Assembly: GCA_900544025.1 (NCBI GenBank)
Contig: UQTM01000001.1
Span: forward strand, 53,321 to 117,320
DNA: 64,000 bases
DNA from: an uncultured Odoribacter sp.
Lineage (GTDB): Bacteria; Bacteroidota; Bacteroidia; Bacteroidales; Marinifilaceae
Reading direction: 5' to 3'
Shown in pieces: positions 9,201-16,779 of this stretch (positions are counted from its first letter, which is position 1; each line of letters starts with the position of its first letter). A program made the translations under genes and the position numbers. The notes below the pieces were generated by a model. That model was not told where the DNA came from. It was given only the letters and a program-made list of their open reading frames with translations, and made no database searches.

Positions 9201-9730
9201 CGATATGAATGCATACGACCTTCATTTTCCGCCTGTGTCTCGTCGCAACAACGGTCTATTCCGGCATCCAGCACCCGGCAACACTCGTCCACCCGGTCAC
9301 GCCCTTCCATCAAAAAAAGGTCTTCCGACGAACCTTGCGCACCTCCGGCCTCGACAAACACCCGGAAAACACCTTCCCGCAATTTAAATTCATTCAGATC
9401 TTTACTCGCGATCAACTCACTATAACGGACAAGCCCGTCCTCCTTATGAAATGCTATGACACCCGTTTTCTCTGCAATACAAACCCCTTTTTCGCCATCG
9501 AACCAATAAAGTAAAACATGGATGGAAACTTTCCTGTCGCTCTCTTCGCTCTGCTTGTTCAATAACTCTATATCTACAAAAAGCGTTTCCGCTTCCTGCA
9601 AATTAAACACCGTGCGGTAACTCTTTTCACCCAAATAATTTTCTTCCGGCTTACAGCTTACCTGCACACTCTGAATAGTACATGCACCCGGCATTTGTTC
9701 CTGCACCCGATCGGTATGTTTATTTGTCAT
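6293..9730 (-). CDS. Triple AAA+ protein of CbxX/SpoVK type with degenerate ATPase motifs
   Basis: This 1145-residue cytoplasmic protein has a beta-rich N-terminal region (about 1-300) unlike any domain I recognise, then three tandem CbxX/CfqX-type AAA modules. Walker A motifs are GHPGTGKN (357-364), GNPGTGKL (631-638) and GNSALGKG (913-920): the conserved Thr/Ser after Lys is lost in all three. Walker B motifs are LFIDRAGD (417-424; Glu to Arg), LYIEEAD (691-697; Asp to Glu) and FLFDEDS (973-979; intact acidic pair). Module 2 keeps AGYPDK but has NPTLKDYFP where family members normally end SRFP, so the arginine finger appears missing. Each module ends with a helical lid (DYTPEEL or DYTKEEL). 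It stands alone on the minus strand, convergent to the IMP dehydrogenase gene. Function unknown; a scaffold or regulated remodeller is possible. Confidence 0.85.
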   Translation of the reverse strand: MTNKHTDRVQEQMPGACTIQSVQVSCKPEENYLGEKSYRTVFNLQEAETLFVDIELLNKQSEESDRKVSIHVLLYWFDGEKGVCIAEKTGVIAFHKEDGLVRYSELIASKDLNEFKLREGVFRVFVEAGGAQGSSEDLFLMEGRDRVDECCRVLDAGIDRCCDETQAENEGRMHSYRVLSKAGLKDVRFYMLAQNLLPKEWVYEFVIRVLSENGDTKLLRRVVSGQYMKTSSGSCIYFVVDLSGQKSGFWTEGSYTLMVSGFDQLMFSLHFSIGDKDVPYRFGQEIQGAVSRSPENVPGEYSAAGKDAVLDKLYRLVGLRKVKEEITRIADYLEFIRLRQENGFSSRFPAMHMVFTGHPGTGKNTVAEMVGELFYELGMLPNPAVYHCSREHLVREGATLEEQLVRQAISTSKGGVLFIDRAGDLFRPEDPNDRGIVALSVLIGILTSENPNVLVILADEEDEVEDMFAAIPELKKVFPRQLCFEDYTPEELMEITQVKLEKRQYQFTPAAKEKFYKILRAACTAKEFDFTNGNFIDERLEDAELRMSERLMSNGKTDYRRDDLMLLTEEDIVEEEETNFDVPLEKLKTMVGLGQLKQSLLHHLNYVYFIRERQKHGFTDVMPPLNMIFSGNPGTGKLTVAKMIGEIYQAIGVLEKQEVVVQNGRSFAAETGLAPQQVVAALLEAARGGVLYIEEADVLPINEYGLAVLELLLSVMSAETYGDMVVILAGYPDKIDKMLETNPTLKDYFPYRFQFNDYTPEELLQIAVDKFKEKEYALHPKALEMFRNLIGKICDKKDKRFGNVLLIDKMVEATIRRMSDRIMEVRRERELTRQEMTTILEIDIPAELLEKSSYDRDVFDEGGIEAALKDLDRLVGQAKLKTQIRDFVELARHYSQQGIKLSTRMSLQWCFTGNSALGKGTTARILGRLYKAMGIVDKGHVLNFKVEKLIGLMEDEAQRSIGEALQKSKGGIFLFDEDSPKLVAAGGFRERVRAILMNQLAIRPGSYIVIYAEPKAVTPGFNGGSGQLSEMVNVVDFEDYTKEELMVILKRRLEKEKMKMTTAARQYMATFIERLVATDERNHASSRLMRIVADLLVRNCLQRVAKSRKIVNPDEVVSVQKQDVAMFTEPFIAGLVNERRRIGFV

Positions 9731-9932
9731 AATCCAAATTCTTAGGTATTATCTTCTCTCCACACACTCCGTCACTCCCTCCCAACAGGCTCTGTCCGCA
9801 TCCGATTCACCACTTCACGGCGACTGCTGTTCCCCCTTTCCCCTTCTCTTTGATTTTACTTATTTTTTACAAGACTTTTTCAAAGATAAAAAATTAAAAA
9901 CCATTTTTCAACGATAATAACCATATATTCAC

Positions 9933-9982
9933 AAAAAACCCGGAAAGCAATCCAGGCATTTGCAGGATTGTCTTCCGGGTTC
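9933..9982 (-). terminator. Rho-independent terminator of the nitronate monooxygenase-like gene
   Basis: On the minus strand AACCCGGAA and TTCCGGGTT pair around an inner helix (CAATCCTG / CTGGATTG), followed by a six-T run. It lies 20 nt beyond the stop codon at 10002. Confidence 0.82.
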
Positions 9983-10001
9983 GAACCGATAAATTCGATA
10001 A

Positions 10002-11072
10002 TTATTTCCGGTTAAATTCCTCTAATAAAGAACGGAATGTTTCTTTCACAGACATGATTCGGGTTGCCTTAAAAGCATTGGCGCCTGCAAAAGCATAGCC
10101 GTTTTCCATATTTCCCTTGAAAGCATTATACAAAGCCGTGATAATACAATACGGGCTTTTGGAAATGTCGCAGGTTTTAATGCAATGGAATGGACACACC
10201 TTAGGCTGTTTCGCCCCTTCCTTGATTTTCTGGATAAAATTGCTGAAAATAGCTCTCCCCGGCATCCCTACCGGACTTTTTATAATCTCGATATCCTCTT
10301 CATGGGCATCGATATAAGTTTGTTTAAACACATCCGAAGCATCGCATTCCGTAGTGGTTACAAAACGAGTTCCCATTTGTACCCCGTCGGCTCCCATCTC
10401 CATAAAATTACGAATATCGTCACCGGAATAGATCCCCCCGGCAACGATTACCGGGATTTTCTTCTCGTATTTCGCTTCGATCTCCCTCACTTCCCCCAAC
10501 ACCTCCGGTAAAATATTTTCAAGCTTATAATGCTCATCATCGATCTGCTCGTTCTTAAAACCGAGATGTCCCCCTGCTTTAGGCCCTTCGACCACCAGCG
10601 CATCCGGCAGGTAATTATAAATAGCTTGCCACTTCTCACAGATCAGCTTGGCTGCACGTCCTGAAGAAACGATGGGAACCAATTTCGTCACACTGTCTTT
10701 CTGTAAAAAAGACGGCAAATTTAAGGGCATCCCTGCTCCTGCAAAAATAATATCTGCTTTCTCTGCGATCGCCGTTTTCACCAGATCGGTAAAATTCGAC
10801 AACGCAACCATAATATTCACACCGACTACTCCTCTCGTCTTTTCGCGAGCTTTACGTAATTCCTCTTTTAACCCCAATATACTGGCCTCAAGGTAATTCT
10901 TCGAAAGATTTTTGTATAATACGCCCAATCCGGCAGCAGAAATCACACCCACCCCGCCTTCATTGGCAACTGCAGAGGCTAATCCGGAAAGGGAGATCCC
11001 AACTCCCATTCCCCCCTGGATAATCGGAACTGGAATAGACAAATTTCCGATATTCAATTTTTTCATTAACAT
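10002..11072 (-). CDS. NAD(P)H-dependent flavin oxidoreductase / nitronate monooxygenase family
   Basis: The 356-residue product is a TIM-barrel flavoprotein of the 2-nitropropane dioxygenase/FabK superfamily. It shows IPVPIIQGGMGVGISL at the N-terminus, ALVVEGPKAGGHLG (FMN-binding GGH region) and VAGGIYSGDDIRNFMEMGADGVQMGTRF. The C-terminal extension carries four cysteines (CPFHC, CDISKSPYC), common in a Bacteroidales/Clostridia subgroup and possibly binding metal. Family members oxidise nitronates or act as enoyl-ACP reductase (FabK); the sequence alone does not separate these. ATGs at 11072 and 11066 are both possible starts. It has its own terminator and a separate intergenic region upstream, so it is probably monocistronic. 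Confidence 0.85.
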   Translation of the reverse strand: MLMKKLNIGNLSIPVPIIQGGMGVGISLSGLASAVANEGGVGVISAAGLGVLYKNLSKNYLEASILGLKEELRKAREKTRGVVGVNIMVALSNFTDLVKTAIAEKADIIFAGAGMPLNLPSFLQKDSVTKLVPIVSSGRAAKLICEKWQAIYNYLPDALVVEGPKAGGHLGFKNEQIDDEHYKLENILPEVLGEVREIEAKYEKKIPVIVAGGIYSGDDIRNFMEMGADGVQMGTRFVTTTECDASDVFKQTYIDAHEEDIEIIKSPVGMPGRAIFSNFIQKIKEGAKQPKVCPFHCIKTCDISKSPYCIITALYNAFKGNMENGYAFAGANAFKATRIMSVKETFRSLLEEFNRK

Positions 11073-11183
11073 ATATCTGATTATCTAATTAATATGTAGT
11101 AAAGATAACAGATAAACAGCAGGTATTTTTCTACTTTCCGGTATGTTACAATATTTAATTTTACAATGTTAAAATATACCCTA

Positions 11184-11744
11184 TTATTTTTCATTCCCGG
11201 CCTTTACCCCCCGGGGCCCGTAATACACTTTCTCTTTTATAATCTCAATGTGTTTTTGCAATAAGGCCGGATCATCATACTCTTCATTTCCCATAATCCA
11301 CAACGGCAAAGCGGAACGCATACCGTCATAAGAAGGTTGTACGTAATCCTTTTCCAATATTTTATAACCATTTCTTTGATAATAATTAATCCTCCGGACA
11401 GCCATTTCATGATCGTCGGGCTCCACTTCCAGTAAACGGATTCCGGTTAAATGCTCTTTGGCAAAATCAAGTATCTGCTGGCCTATCTTATGGTTTCTCA
11501 TATCGGCATACACCGCCAGATGCTCGAGATACCAGAAATCGCCGAAGTTCCAAAACGAAAACAATCCCGCCAGCTTTCCGTCGCACTCGACAGCATTGTA
11601 AAACATCTCGGACTGGGACTTTAACAACCGCTCCAGCTGGGAAATATCCCTCCTTTCTTCAGGCGGGAAAGCCTCGATATATAATTCCGCCAACTTCTTA
11701 AAATCTTTATCCTCTGCCGAGGTTATTCGTCTTAAATTTACCAT
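11184..11744 (-). CDS. GNAT family N-acetyltransferase
   Basis: The 186-residue protein has the GNAT layout: an N-terminal helix with EAFPPEERRD, a central strand pair (AGLFSFWNFGDFWYLEHLAV) and the acetyl-CoA loop region RNHKIGQQILDFAKE (normally Q/RxxGxG/A; here KIGQQ). Members transfer an acetyl group from acetyl-CoA to an amine; the substrate is unknown. It lies 27 nt upstream of nothing in common with its neighbours functionally, but follows the EamA transporter gene on the same strand with a 27-nt gap, so the three genes Crp-like regulator, transporter and acetyltransferase may be one transcript. Confidence 0.8.
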   Translation of the reverse strand: MVNLRRITSAEDKDFKKLAELYIEAFPPEERRDISQLERLLKSQSEMFYNAVECDGKLAGLFSFWNFGDFWYLEHLAVYADMRNHKIGQQILDFAKEHLTGIRLLEVEPDDHEMAVRRINYYQRNGYKILEKDYVQPSYDGMRSALPLWIMGNEEYDDPALLQKHIEIIKEKVYYGPRGVKAGNEK

Positions 11745-11771
11745 AGCTCACTTTTTTATAATTATTTTTTC

Positions 11772-12698
11772 TTACCAATGCCGTATTATTTTCCTGACTT
11801 TCAAGGGCACTAATTTCCCGAATCCCTCTTTACTATTGGCAAGTACAACGATAGAAACAGCCAATAATATGACGATCATCCCGCATACCTGTACAAATCC
11901 GAAACTTTCGTGTAAAAACAGTACCCCCATCCCCACCGCAGTCAAAGGCTCCATACACCCTAACACGGCGGTCGTGGTCGATCCAACATGCTGTACCGAC
12001 AAGATCAACGTAAAATCCGACACTAAAGTTGGAATTAACGCCAGAAACAATAAACAAACTCCGGTCGCAACATCAGGCACAGCATCCGGAATTTCTCCTT
12101 TCAGCAATAAATTCAGGACAAAAACAATCGAGCAGGACAACAGCACATAAAACGTCATTTTCAAGCCATCCATCCGGTGCACGCACGATTTATTCACTCC
12201 CACGATATATAAAGCATAGGCAACCACTGTAGCCAACGCCAACAATAAGCCTTTTAAGCTCATCGCTCCGCTTCCTTCTCCGTAACTCAATAAATAAACG
12301 CCCGATATGGCCAGCACCGAAGCCGCAAGTACAGGCAACGACACCCTATCCTTAAAAAACAGGATCATAACGGCCGTAACCACTACCGGATAAAGAAAGT
12401 GTATCGTCGTAGCCACTCCGCTGGGGATATAGAGATAAGAAGTCGTCAGTAATAAAGCTGTCAGAGCATAGAAAACTCCCAATCCAAATAAAACACCGAA
12501 CTCTTTTAATGAGATCCTTAAATCCCGACGCCGTATCAGCAACCATATCCCTAATGCCAGTGTAGATAAGCCGAAACGGTAAAACATAACCGAATCCAAT
12601 CCCACTCCCGCTTTAAGGGTGGGAAGTGCAAACAGAGGTATCAAACCGAAAGTAGAGGAAGAAACGATCCCGTAAAGCAATCCTTTTAACTGATTCAT
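11772..12698 (-). CDS. EamA-type drug/metabolite transporter (DMT family)
   Basis: Starting at ATG 12698, the 308-residue protein (MNQLKGLLYGIVSSSTFG...) has about ten hydrophobic helices in two EamA repeats. Repeat 1 ends with GVATTIHFLYPVVVTAVMILFFKDR, repeat 2 with STTTAVLGCMEPLTAVGMGVLFLHES, both signature regions. DMT transporters of this type usually export amino acids or other metabolites across the inner membrane. A 51-codon upstream extension to 12851 is rejected because it would overlap the Crp-like gene and breaks the normal start of helix 1. It lies between the Crp-like regulator and the acetyltransferase gene, suggesting regulated export. Confidence 0.87.
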   Translation of the reverse strand: MNQLKGLLYGIVSSSTFGLIPLFALPTLKAGVGLDSVMFYRFGLSTLALGIWLLIRRRDLRISLKEFGVLFGLGVFYALTALLLTTSYLYIPSGVATTIHFLYPVVVTAVMILFFKDRVSLPVLAASVLAISGVYLLSYGEGSGAMSLKGLLLALATVVAYALYIVGVNKSCVHRMDGLKMTFYVLLSCSIVFVLNLLLKGEIPDAVPDVATGVCLLFLALIPTLVSDFTLILSVQHVGSTTTAVLGCMEPLTAVGMGVLFLHESFGFVQVCGMIVILLAVSIVVLANSKEGFGKLVPLKVRKIIRHW

Positions 12699-12834
12699 AG
12701 CATGGATATAAAACAATATATACGTTCCGTTTCCAGCCAGAGGTATTCTTTCCCGGCTAAAAAGGCGTTGTATTTCCAAAACGCTGCAAAGATCAGAAAA
12801 ATAAAAAGAATTCGATTTTACATATGTAAAAAAA

Positions 12835-13401
12835 TCACTGAACTCCGGCACGAATCCGGCTCAGGGACACCTGGGATATTCCCAGATAAGAAGCGATATG
12901 GCGCAAAGGCACTTTTTTCAATATTTCAGGCTCGTGTTCCACTAGGGAATGATAACGCCGGGCAGCAGGCATAAAATTCCGTTCCATAAAAAGCCTTTCC
13001 AATTTCAGAACAACAACGTCCGACATCCTTCTCCCCAAATTAGCCAATCCATTATAAGTTTCAAACAGAACATTCAATTGTTCATTTCGGATACGCAACA
13101 ACCTGCTTTCTTCCAGCAATTCTATATTTTCATATCCCGCCTTTCCATAGACATAGCCGTTCATAGACAGTAAAGCCATTCCCACCGAAGCAAACCAAAT
13201 GGTAATATCTTTTCCTTCCTGAGTAAAAAATCCTCTTGCCAATCCTTCTACAATAAAGTAAGTATAACTCTCTACCTTCCCGGCAGTCGTAATCCGGCTT
13301 CCCTTAGGCAAAACAATCTGCTCCGTATGCTCCAGCAACACCTGTATCTCCTCGTCCGGCAACGGATAAACTTCACGAAGCCTTCTGATAAATTCTTCCA
13401 T
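12835..13401 (-). CDS. Crp/Fnr family transcriptional regulator
   Basis: The 188-residue product has a cyclic-nucleotide-binding-like beta roll (LPKGSRITTAGKVESYTYFIVEGLARGFF, about 30-60) and a C-terminal helix-turn-helix (LRHIASYLGISQVSLSRIRA, about 165-185). No Fnr-type N-terminal cysteine cluster is present. It resembles the many small Crp-like regulators of Bacteroidota next to exporters. A minus-strand TATTTTTG at 13427-13434 is a likely -7 element. It probably controls the downstream EamA transporter gene 136 nt away, and perhaps the acetyltransferase; the effector is unknown. Confidence 0.85.
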   Translation of the reverse strand: MEEFIRRLREVYPLPDEEIQVLLEHTEQIVLPKGSRITTAGKVESYTYFIVEGLARGFFTQEGKDITIWFASVGMALLSMNGYVYGKAGYENIELLEESRLLRIRNEQLNVLFETYNGLANLGRRMSDVVVLKLERLFMERNFMPAARRYHSLVEHEPEILKKVPLRHIASYLGISQVSLSRIRAGVQ

Positions 13402-13535
13402 ATTCCTTTTCTTACTTTACTATTCACAAAAATAGAGAAAATAAAACATTTTCTCATATCCCCATCTTATAAACATTTGTTTATAGGGCACTTAAAAACG
13501 TCCCTACAATTATCATCAAAATAAACATATTATTA

Positions 13536-13567
13536 TTTGCATGGATAAGATAAATAAAGTATCTTTG
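13536..13567 (+). promoter_or_regulatory. Strong consensus promoter of the initiator tRNA gene
   Basis: TTTG (13536-13539), a 20-nt spacer and TATCTTTG (13560-13567) match the Bacteroidetes promoter exactly. The tRNA begins 31 nt downstream. Confidence 0.85.
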
Positions 13568-13598
13568 CACTCGCAATACAGAAAGTATTGACTGAGAT

Positions 13599-13670
<72 letters not shown>

Positions 13671-13677
13671 CTAAGAG

Positions 13678-13710
13678 AAAAAGAGCAGTAAATTACTGCT
13701 CTTTTTTGTT
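13678..13710 (+). terminator. Rho-independent terminator of the tRNA gene
   Basis: AAAAGAGCAGTA and TACTGCTCTTTT pair around a 2- to 3-nt loop and run into TTTTTTG, directly after the tRNA. Confidence 0.85.
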
Positions 13711-14037
13711 TTCCACCGGCGATAGAGTATTATTTTGAATGCAGATCCTAATATTAATCGTATTCCTTACCTTAAATCAACAGACATACCCTATACTATA
13801 ATCGATACGTTGTAATATTGTCTTTCTATAAGTACACATTTCATTATATTCCAATACCCCTTGTCTCCCCTACCTCACCCTGAATGGGTTTTACACACCT
13901 ATCCGCAATCCCTCACATATTACATTAAATCTTAATATCCTCACACACACAAGCAGCCTTTTTCATTCATCCTAAAGTTTCCCGGCCACAGGCTCATTCA
14001 GTTCCGGCCCTCAATTCCCTTTCTTCTTCCAAACAAC
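13711..14037. other. Intergenic region without recognised content
   Basis: About 330 nt between two terminators pointing toward each other. I find no gene, promoter or repeat here; it is pyrimidine-rich on the plus strand. Confidence 0.5.
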
Positions 14038-14068
14038 AAAAAAGCCCCTCTGAGAAGAGGGGCTTTTG
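14038..14068 (-). terminator. Terminator of the rpmB-rpmG-DUF4295 operon
   Basis: On the minus strand AAAAGCCCCTCT and AGAGGGGCTTT pair around a 4-nt loop, followed by TTTTTTG. It lies 15 nt past the DUF4295 stop codon. Confidence 0.88.
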
Positions 14069-14082
14069 ATAAGTCAGTTATA

Positions 14083-14235
14083 TTATTTCTTAAAGAAATT
14101 TTTAACTTCATCAGTGGTAACTATTTGTTCTTTAAACGTATAAGCACCAGTTTTCGGAGACTTTACCATCTTGATCACTTTCGCAAATCCACGACCGTCT
14201 CCGGTTTTCAATGTTGCAACGGTTTTCTTTGCCAT
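14083..14235 (-). CDS. DUF4295 small protein of the ribosomal operon
   Basis: A 50-residue basic protein starting MAKKTVATLKTGDGRGFAKV and ending in VTTDEVKNFFKK. This is the DUF4295 family, found in Bacteroidota immediately after the bL33 gene. Its operon position and high lysine content suggest a ribosome-associated role, but function is not established. It begins 7 nt after the rpmG stop codon and ends before a strong terminator, so it is the last gene of the three-gene operon. Confidence 0.9.
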   Translation of the reverse strand: MAKKTVATLKTGDGRGFAKVIKMVKSPKTGAYTFKEQIVTTDEVKNFFKK

Positions 14236-14242
14236 AGCTCAA

Positions 14243-14431
14243 TTATTTTATTTCTTTGTGTAAGGTTACTCTTTTCAAATACGGATTGTACTTTTTCAGT
14301 TCCAATCTTTCGGGAGTATTCTTTCTATTTTTAGTAGTAATATACCGAGACATTCCCGGTACACCTGATTCTTTTTGTTCAGTACATTCAAGAATCACCT
14401 GCACTCTATTTCCTTTGCTTTTCTTTGCCAT
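14243..14431 (-). CDS. rpmG: Ribosomal protein bL33
   Basis: The 62-residue product MAKKSKGNRVQVILECTEQK continues with GMSRYITTKNRKNTPERLELKKYNP, the conserved bL33 core. The zinc-binding CxxC pairs of the C+ form are absent (only one cysteine, C16), so it is a C- type paralogue that does not need zinc. It is a component of the large ribosomal subunit near the E site. It is preceded by rpmB (11-nt gap) and followed by DUF4295. Confidence 0.95.
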   Translation of the reverse strand: MAKKSKGNRVQVILECTEQKESGVPGMSRYITTKNRKNTPERLELKKYNPYLKRVTLHKEIK

Positions 14432-14442
14432 CGTCAGTGATT

Positions 14443-14685
14443 TTAGATAGTTTTAATTAATCCTGCAGCGGTTGCATCTTTTAAACATGCACTTAAACCT
14501 CTTTTATTAATCAGGCGAAGACCAGCAGCAGATACGTTCAGGCGAATCCATCTGTCTTCTTCTGGCCAATAAAAATTTCTCTTAAACAGGTTAATAGAAA
14601 ATGTTCTCTTTACTCTTCTTTTAGAGTGAGATACATTGTTACCACCCATTGCTCTTTTTCCGGTTATTTGACAAACTCTTGACAT
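14443..14685 (-). CDS. rpmB: Ribosomal protein bL28
   Basis: The 80-residue product starts MSRVCQITGKRAMGGNNVSH, the bL28 signature, followed by KRRVKRTFSINLFKRNFYWPEEDRWIRLNVSAAGLRLINK. It belongs to the large ribosomal subunit. It is the first gene of the rpmB-rpmG-DUF4295 operon. Upstream on the minus strand, a TTTG near 14750 and a CTTTG near 14722 resemble promoter elements with imperfect match; the pair is not listed separately. Confidence 0.95.
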   Translation of the reverse strand: MSRVCQITGKRAMGGNNVSHSKRRVKRTFSINLFKRNFYWPEEDRWIRLNVSAAGLRLINKRGLSACLKDATAAGLIKTI

Positions 14686-14834
14686 CTCTCAGTAATTTTT
14701 ATAAACGCTTTCCAAACAGGATGCAAAGAACGTATTTTTTATTCATATAACCAAATATACTAAGAAAAAAATAACAAAAAATATTATTATTACGTGACAC
14801 CCCGGTTATATAATATGAAAAAATAACCGATTCA

Positions 14835-14865
14835 TTTCATATAGCTTACTATGTAGTTATATTTG
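14835..14865 (+). promoter_or_regulatory. Promoter very close to the DUF6377 regulator start
   Basis: TTTC (14835-14838), 19 nt, then TATATTTG (14858-14865), an exact TAnnTTTG. The ATG at 14871 lies only 5 nt after the element, so a transcript from it would have almost no leader. Confidence 0.55.
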
Positions 14866-14870
14866 TATCC

Positions 14871-16460
14871 ATGAAAATAAAACTACTGTTATTTTTAGGA
14901 GTGGCTTTAGCCGGCATTCATAACCTGTCGGCCGCCGATACTTTAGCGATCGGCGAATGGGGTGTGCCCCTCGACGAAATGATAGGAAAGCACAAAAAAT
15001 ATACAACCATACGGGAAGCACGTATCGAAGCACTGAAACAGAAATCGACACAGACTAACCCGGAAACAACAGCGTTCTTTGAATTGAACGAAAAATTATA
15101 CCGGGAATATAAAGCTTATACCTGCGACTCCGCTCTCCATTACCTGAGCCTTAACTTACATTGGGCGATGCGGCACGGCGAACAAGAGACAATAGATGCC
15201 ATTCGTATCCGGCGGGCACATCTGATGTCTGCAACGGGTATGTACAAAGAAGCTTCCGAAGATTTGGAGGGAATAAACCGCTCTAAACTGTCTCCGGGCT
15301 TACTGCAGGATTATTATGAATGTCACCGGTATCTATACAGTGAATTGGGTATGTACACGCAAGAAACCTTTCACCGCAACCGTTACTATGCTTTGGCTGC
15401 ATCGTACAGGGATTCGTTGATGCAGGTACTTACACCGGACTCTCCTCTTTACCTGGAACGTAAAGAAATGGAAAAAGCGGCTTCCGGCAAATTAGCGGAA
15501 GCTTTACGGATAAACGATACACGTCTGGCGGCCATCTCTCCCAACACACCCGAATATGCCCTAGCCACCTATCACCGCTCCCTGCTCTATCACCGGCTTG
15601 GAGACCGGGAAAAAGAAAAGCATTATCTGGCTTTATCGGCCATGACCGATATCAGCCTCGCAATTACCGACCATGCTTCTCTTTGGACATTGGCAAAACT
15701 ATTGTATGAAGAGGGAGATATCGAACGGGCTTACCGTTATATCCGTTTTTCGTGGAATGCAACCAATCATTACAACGCCCGTAGCCGTAGTTTACAAACG
15801 GCAGGGATATTATCGCTTATCGACCTGACGTATCAGGCCATGCAGGAAAAACAGAACAACCGTCTTCGCTTTTACCTCTGGACCATCAGTATTCTGTCTG
15901 TATCGCTGATGTTTGCAATTGCCTGGATTTATCATCAAATGAAACGTCTTGCCGCAACAAGGAACAATCTGGAACAAACGAACGGACAATTACAAATATC
16001 GAATAATATCAAAGAAGAATATATCGGCCGCTTCCTGAAACTCTGTTCCACTTATATCGACCGTCTGGATGCCTACCGCCGCATGGTAAATAAAAAGATT
16101 TCCAACGGCCAGACCGAAGAATTATTGAAAATGGTACGTTCGCACGATGTTCTGGAGGCCGACCTGAAAGAATTATATGAAAACTTCGACAAGGCTTTCC
16201 TTCATCTTTTCCCTGATTTCGTAAAAAATTTCAACGAATTGCTACAACCTGAAATGCGTATCGTACTTCGCAAAGGAGAACTATTGAATACCGAATTACG
16301 CATTTTTGCTTTAATACGTCTCGGCATCGACGATAGTTCACAAATTGCCGAGTTTCTCCGTTACTCTGTCAATACGATTTACAATTACCGCGCTAAAGTA
16401 AAAAATAAGGCATGTATTTCGCGCGACGACTTTGAAGCACGTGTCATGGAAATACGTTAG
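14871..16460 (+). CDS. DUF6377 membrane regulator, SusR-like
   Basis: The 529-residue protein has a signal peptide (MKIKLLLFLGVALAGIHNLS), a periplasmic TPR-like helical region (about 35-325), one membrane helix (FYLWTISILSVSLMFAIAWIY, about 341-361), a cytoplasmic coiled coil (EQTNGQLQISNNIKEEY) and a C-terminal helix-turn-helix of LuxR-like type ending SQIAEFLRYSVNTIYNYRAKVKNK. This matches DUF6377 regulators, which in Bacteroidales typically sit beside polysaccharide-use genes and sense sugars across the inner membrane. Here it lies 319 nt upstream of GH5 and GH3 genes on the same strand, so it likely controls them. The start is supported by the signal peptide. Confidence 0.85.
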   Translation: MKIKLLLFLGVALAGIHNLSAADTLAIGEWGVPLDEMIGKHKKYTTIREARIEALKQKSTQTNPETTAFFELNEKLYREYKAYTCDSALHYLSLNLHWAMRHGEQETIDAIRIRRAHLMSATGMYKEASEDLEGINRSKLSPGLLQDYYECHRYLYSELGMYTQETFHRNRYYALAASYRDSLMQVLTPDSPLYLERKEMEKAASGKLAEALRINDTRLAAISPNTPEYALATYHRSLLYHRLGDREKEKHYLALSAMTDISLAITDHASLWTLAKLLYEEGDIERAYRYIRFSWNATNHYNARSRSLQTAGILSLIDLTYQAMQEKQNNRLRFYLWTISILSVSLMFAIAWIYHQMKRLAATRNNLEQTNGQLQISNNIKEEYIGRFLKLCSTYIDRLDAYRRMVNKKISNGQTEELLKMVRSHDVLEADLKELYENFDKAFLHLFPDFVKNFNELLQPEMRIVLRKGELLNTELRIFALIRLGIDDSSQIAEFLRYSVNTIYNYRAKVKNKACISRDDFEARVMEIR

Positions 16461-16779
16461 CATAGGTAAAAAACTATTTTTATTCCACTTTTTTATTTTC
16501 CACACAAAACATTATATCGCTGTATGTCAAAAACATACAACCTAGACACACTTCATTTCGTCCACCAATTTTTAATATAGGGATACAAAACAGACTTATC
16601 TTTTTTAATTTTGAAAAAGTTTAAGCGACCGTTAAAATTCCCTGTACAAAATTAACTTCATCGGTCATAAGCCATCCGCAGCGAAACCGGATGCTGTTCA
16701 TGAAAAGAAAAGTACCGTGGAAGAACGGCCTGATATATCCTGGCGTTGGAAATTCAGATCATATTAATTCATTTATGCG
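16461..16779 (+). promoter_or_regulatory. Regulatory region before the GH5-GH3 operon
   Basis: The 319 nt hold no gene. A TAATTTTG at 16606-16613 fits the -7 element, giving a leader of about 160 nt for GH5; no TTTG lies at -33, as expected for an activator-dependent promoter. The DUF6377 protein is the obvious candidate activator. A second short TTTTCCACAC stretch near 16496 is noted without interpretation. Confidence 0.4.

Noticed and set aside
6482..9514. Several plus-strand frames opposite the triple-AAA gene
   Set aside because: All are antisense shadows of a long, motif-bearing frame.
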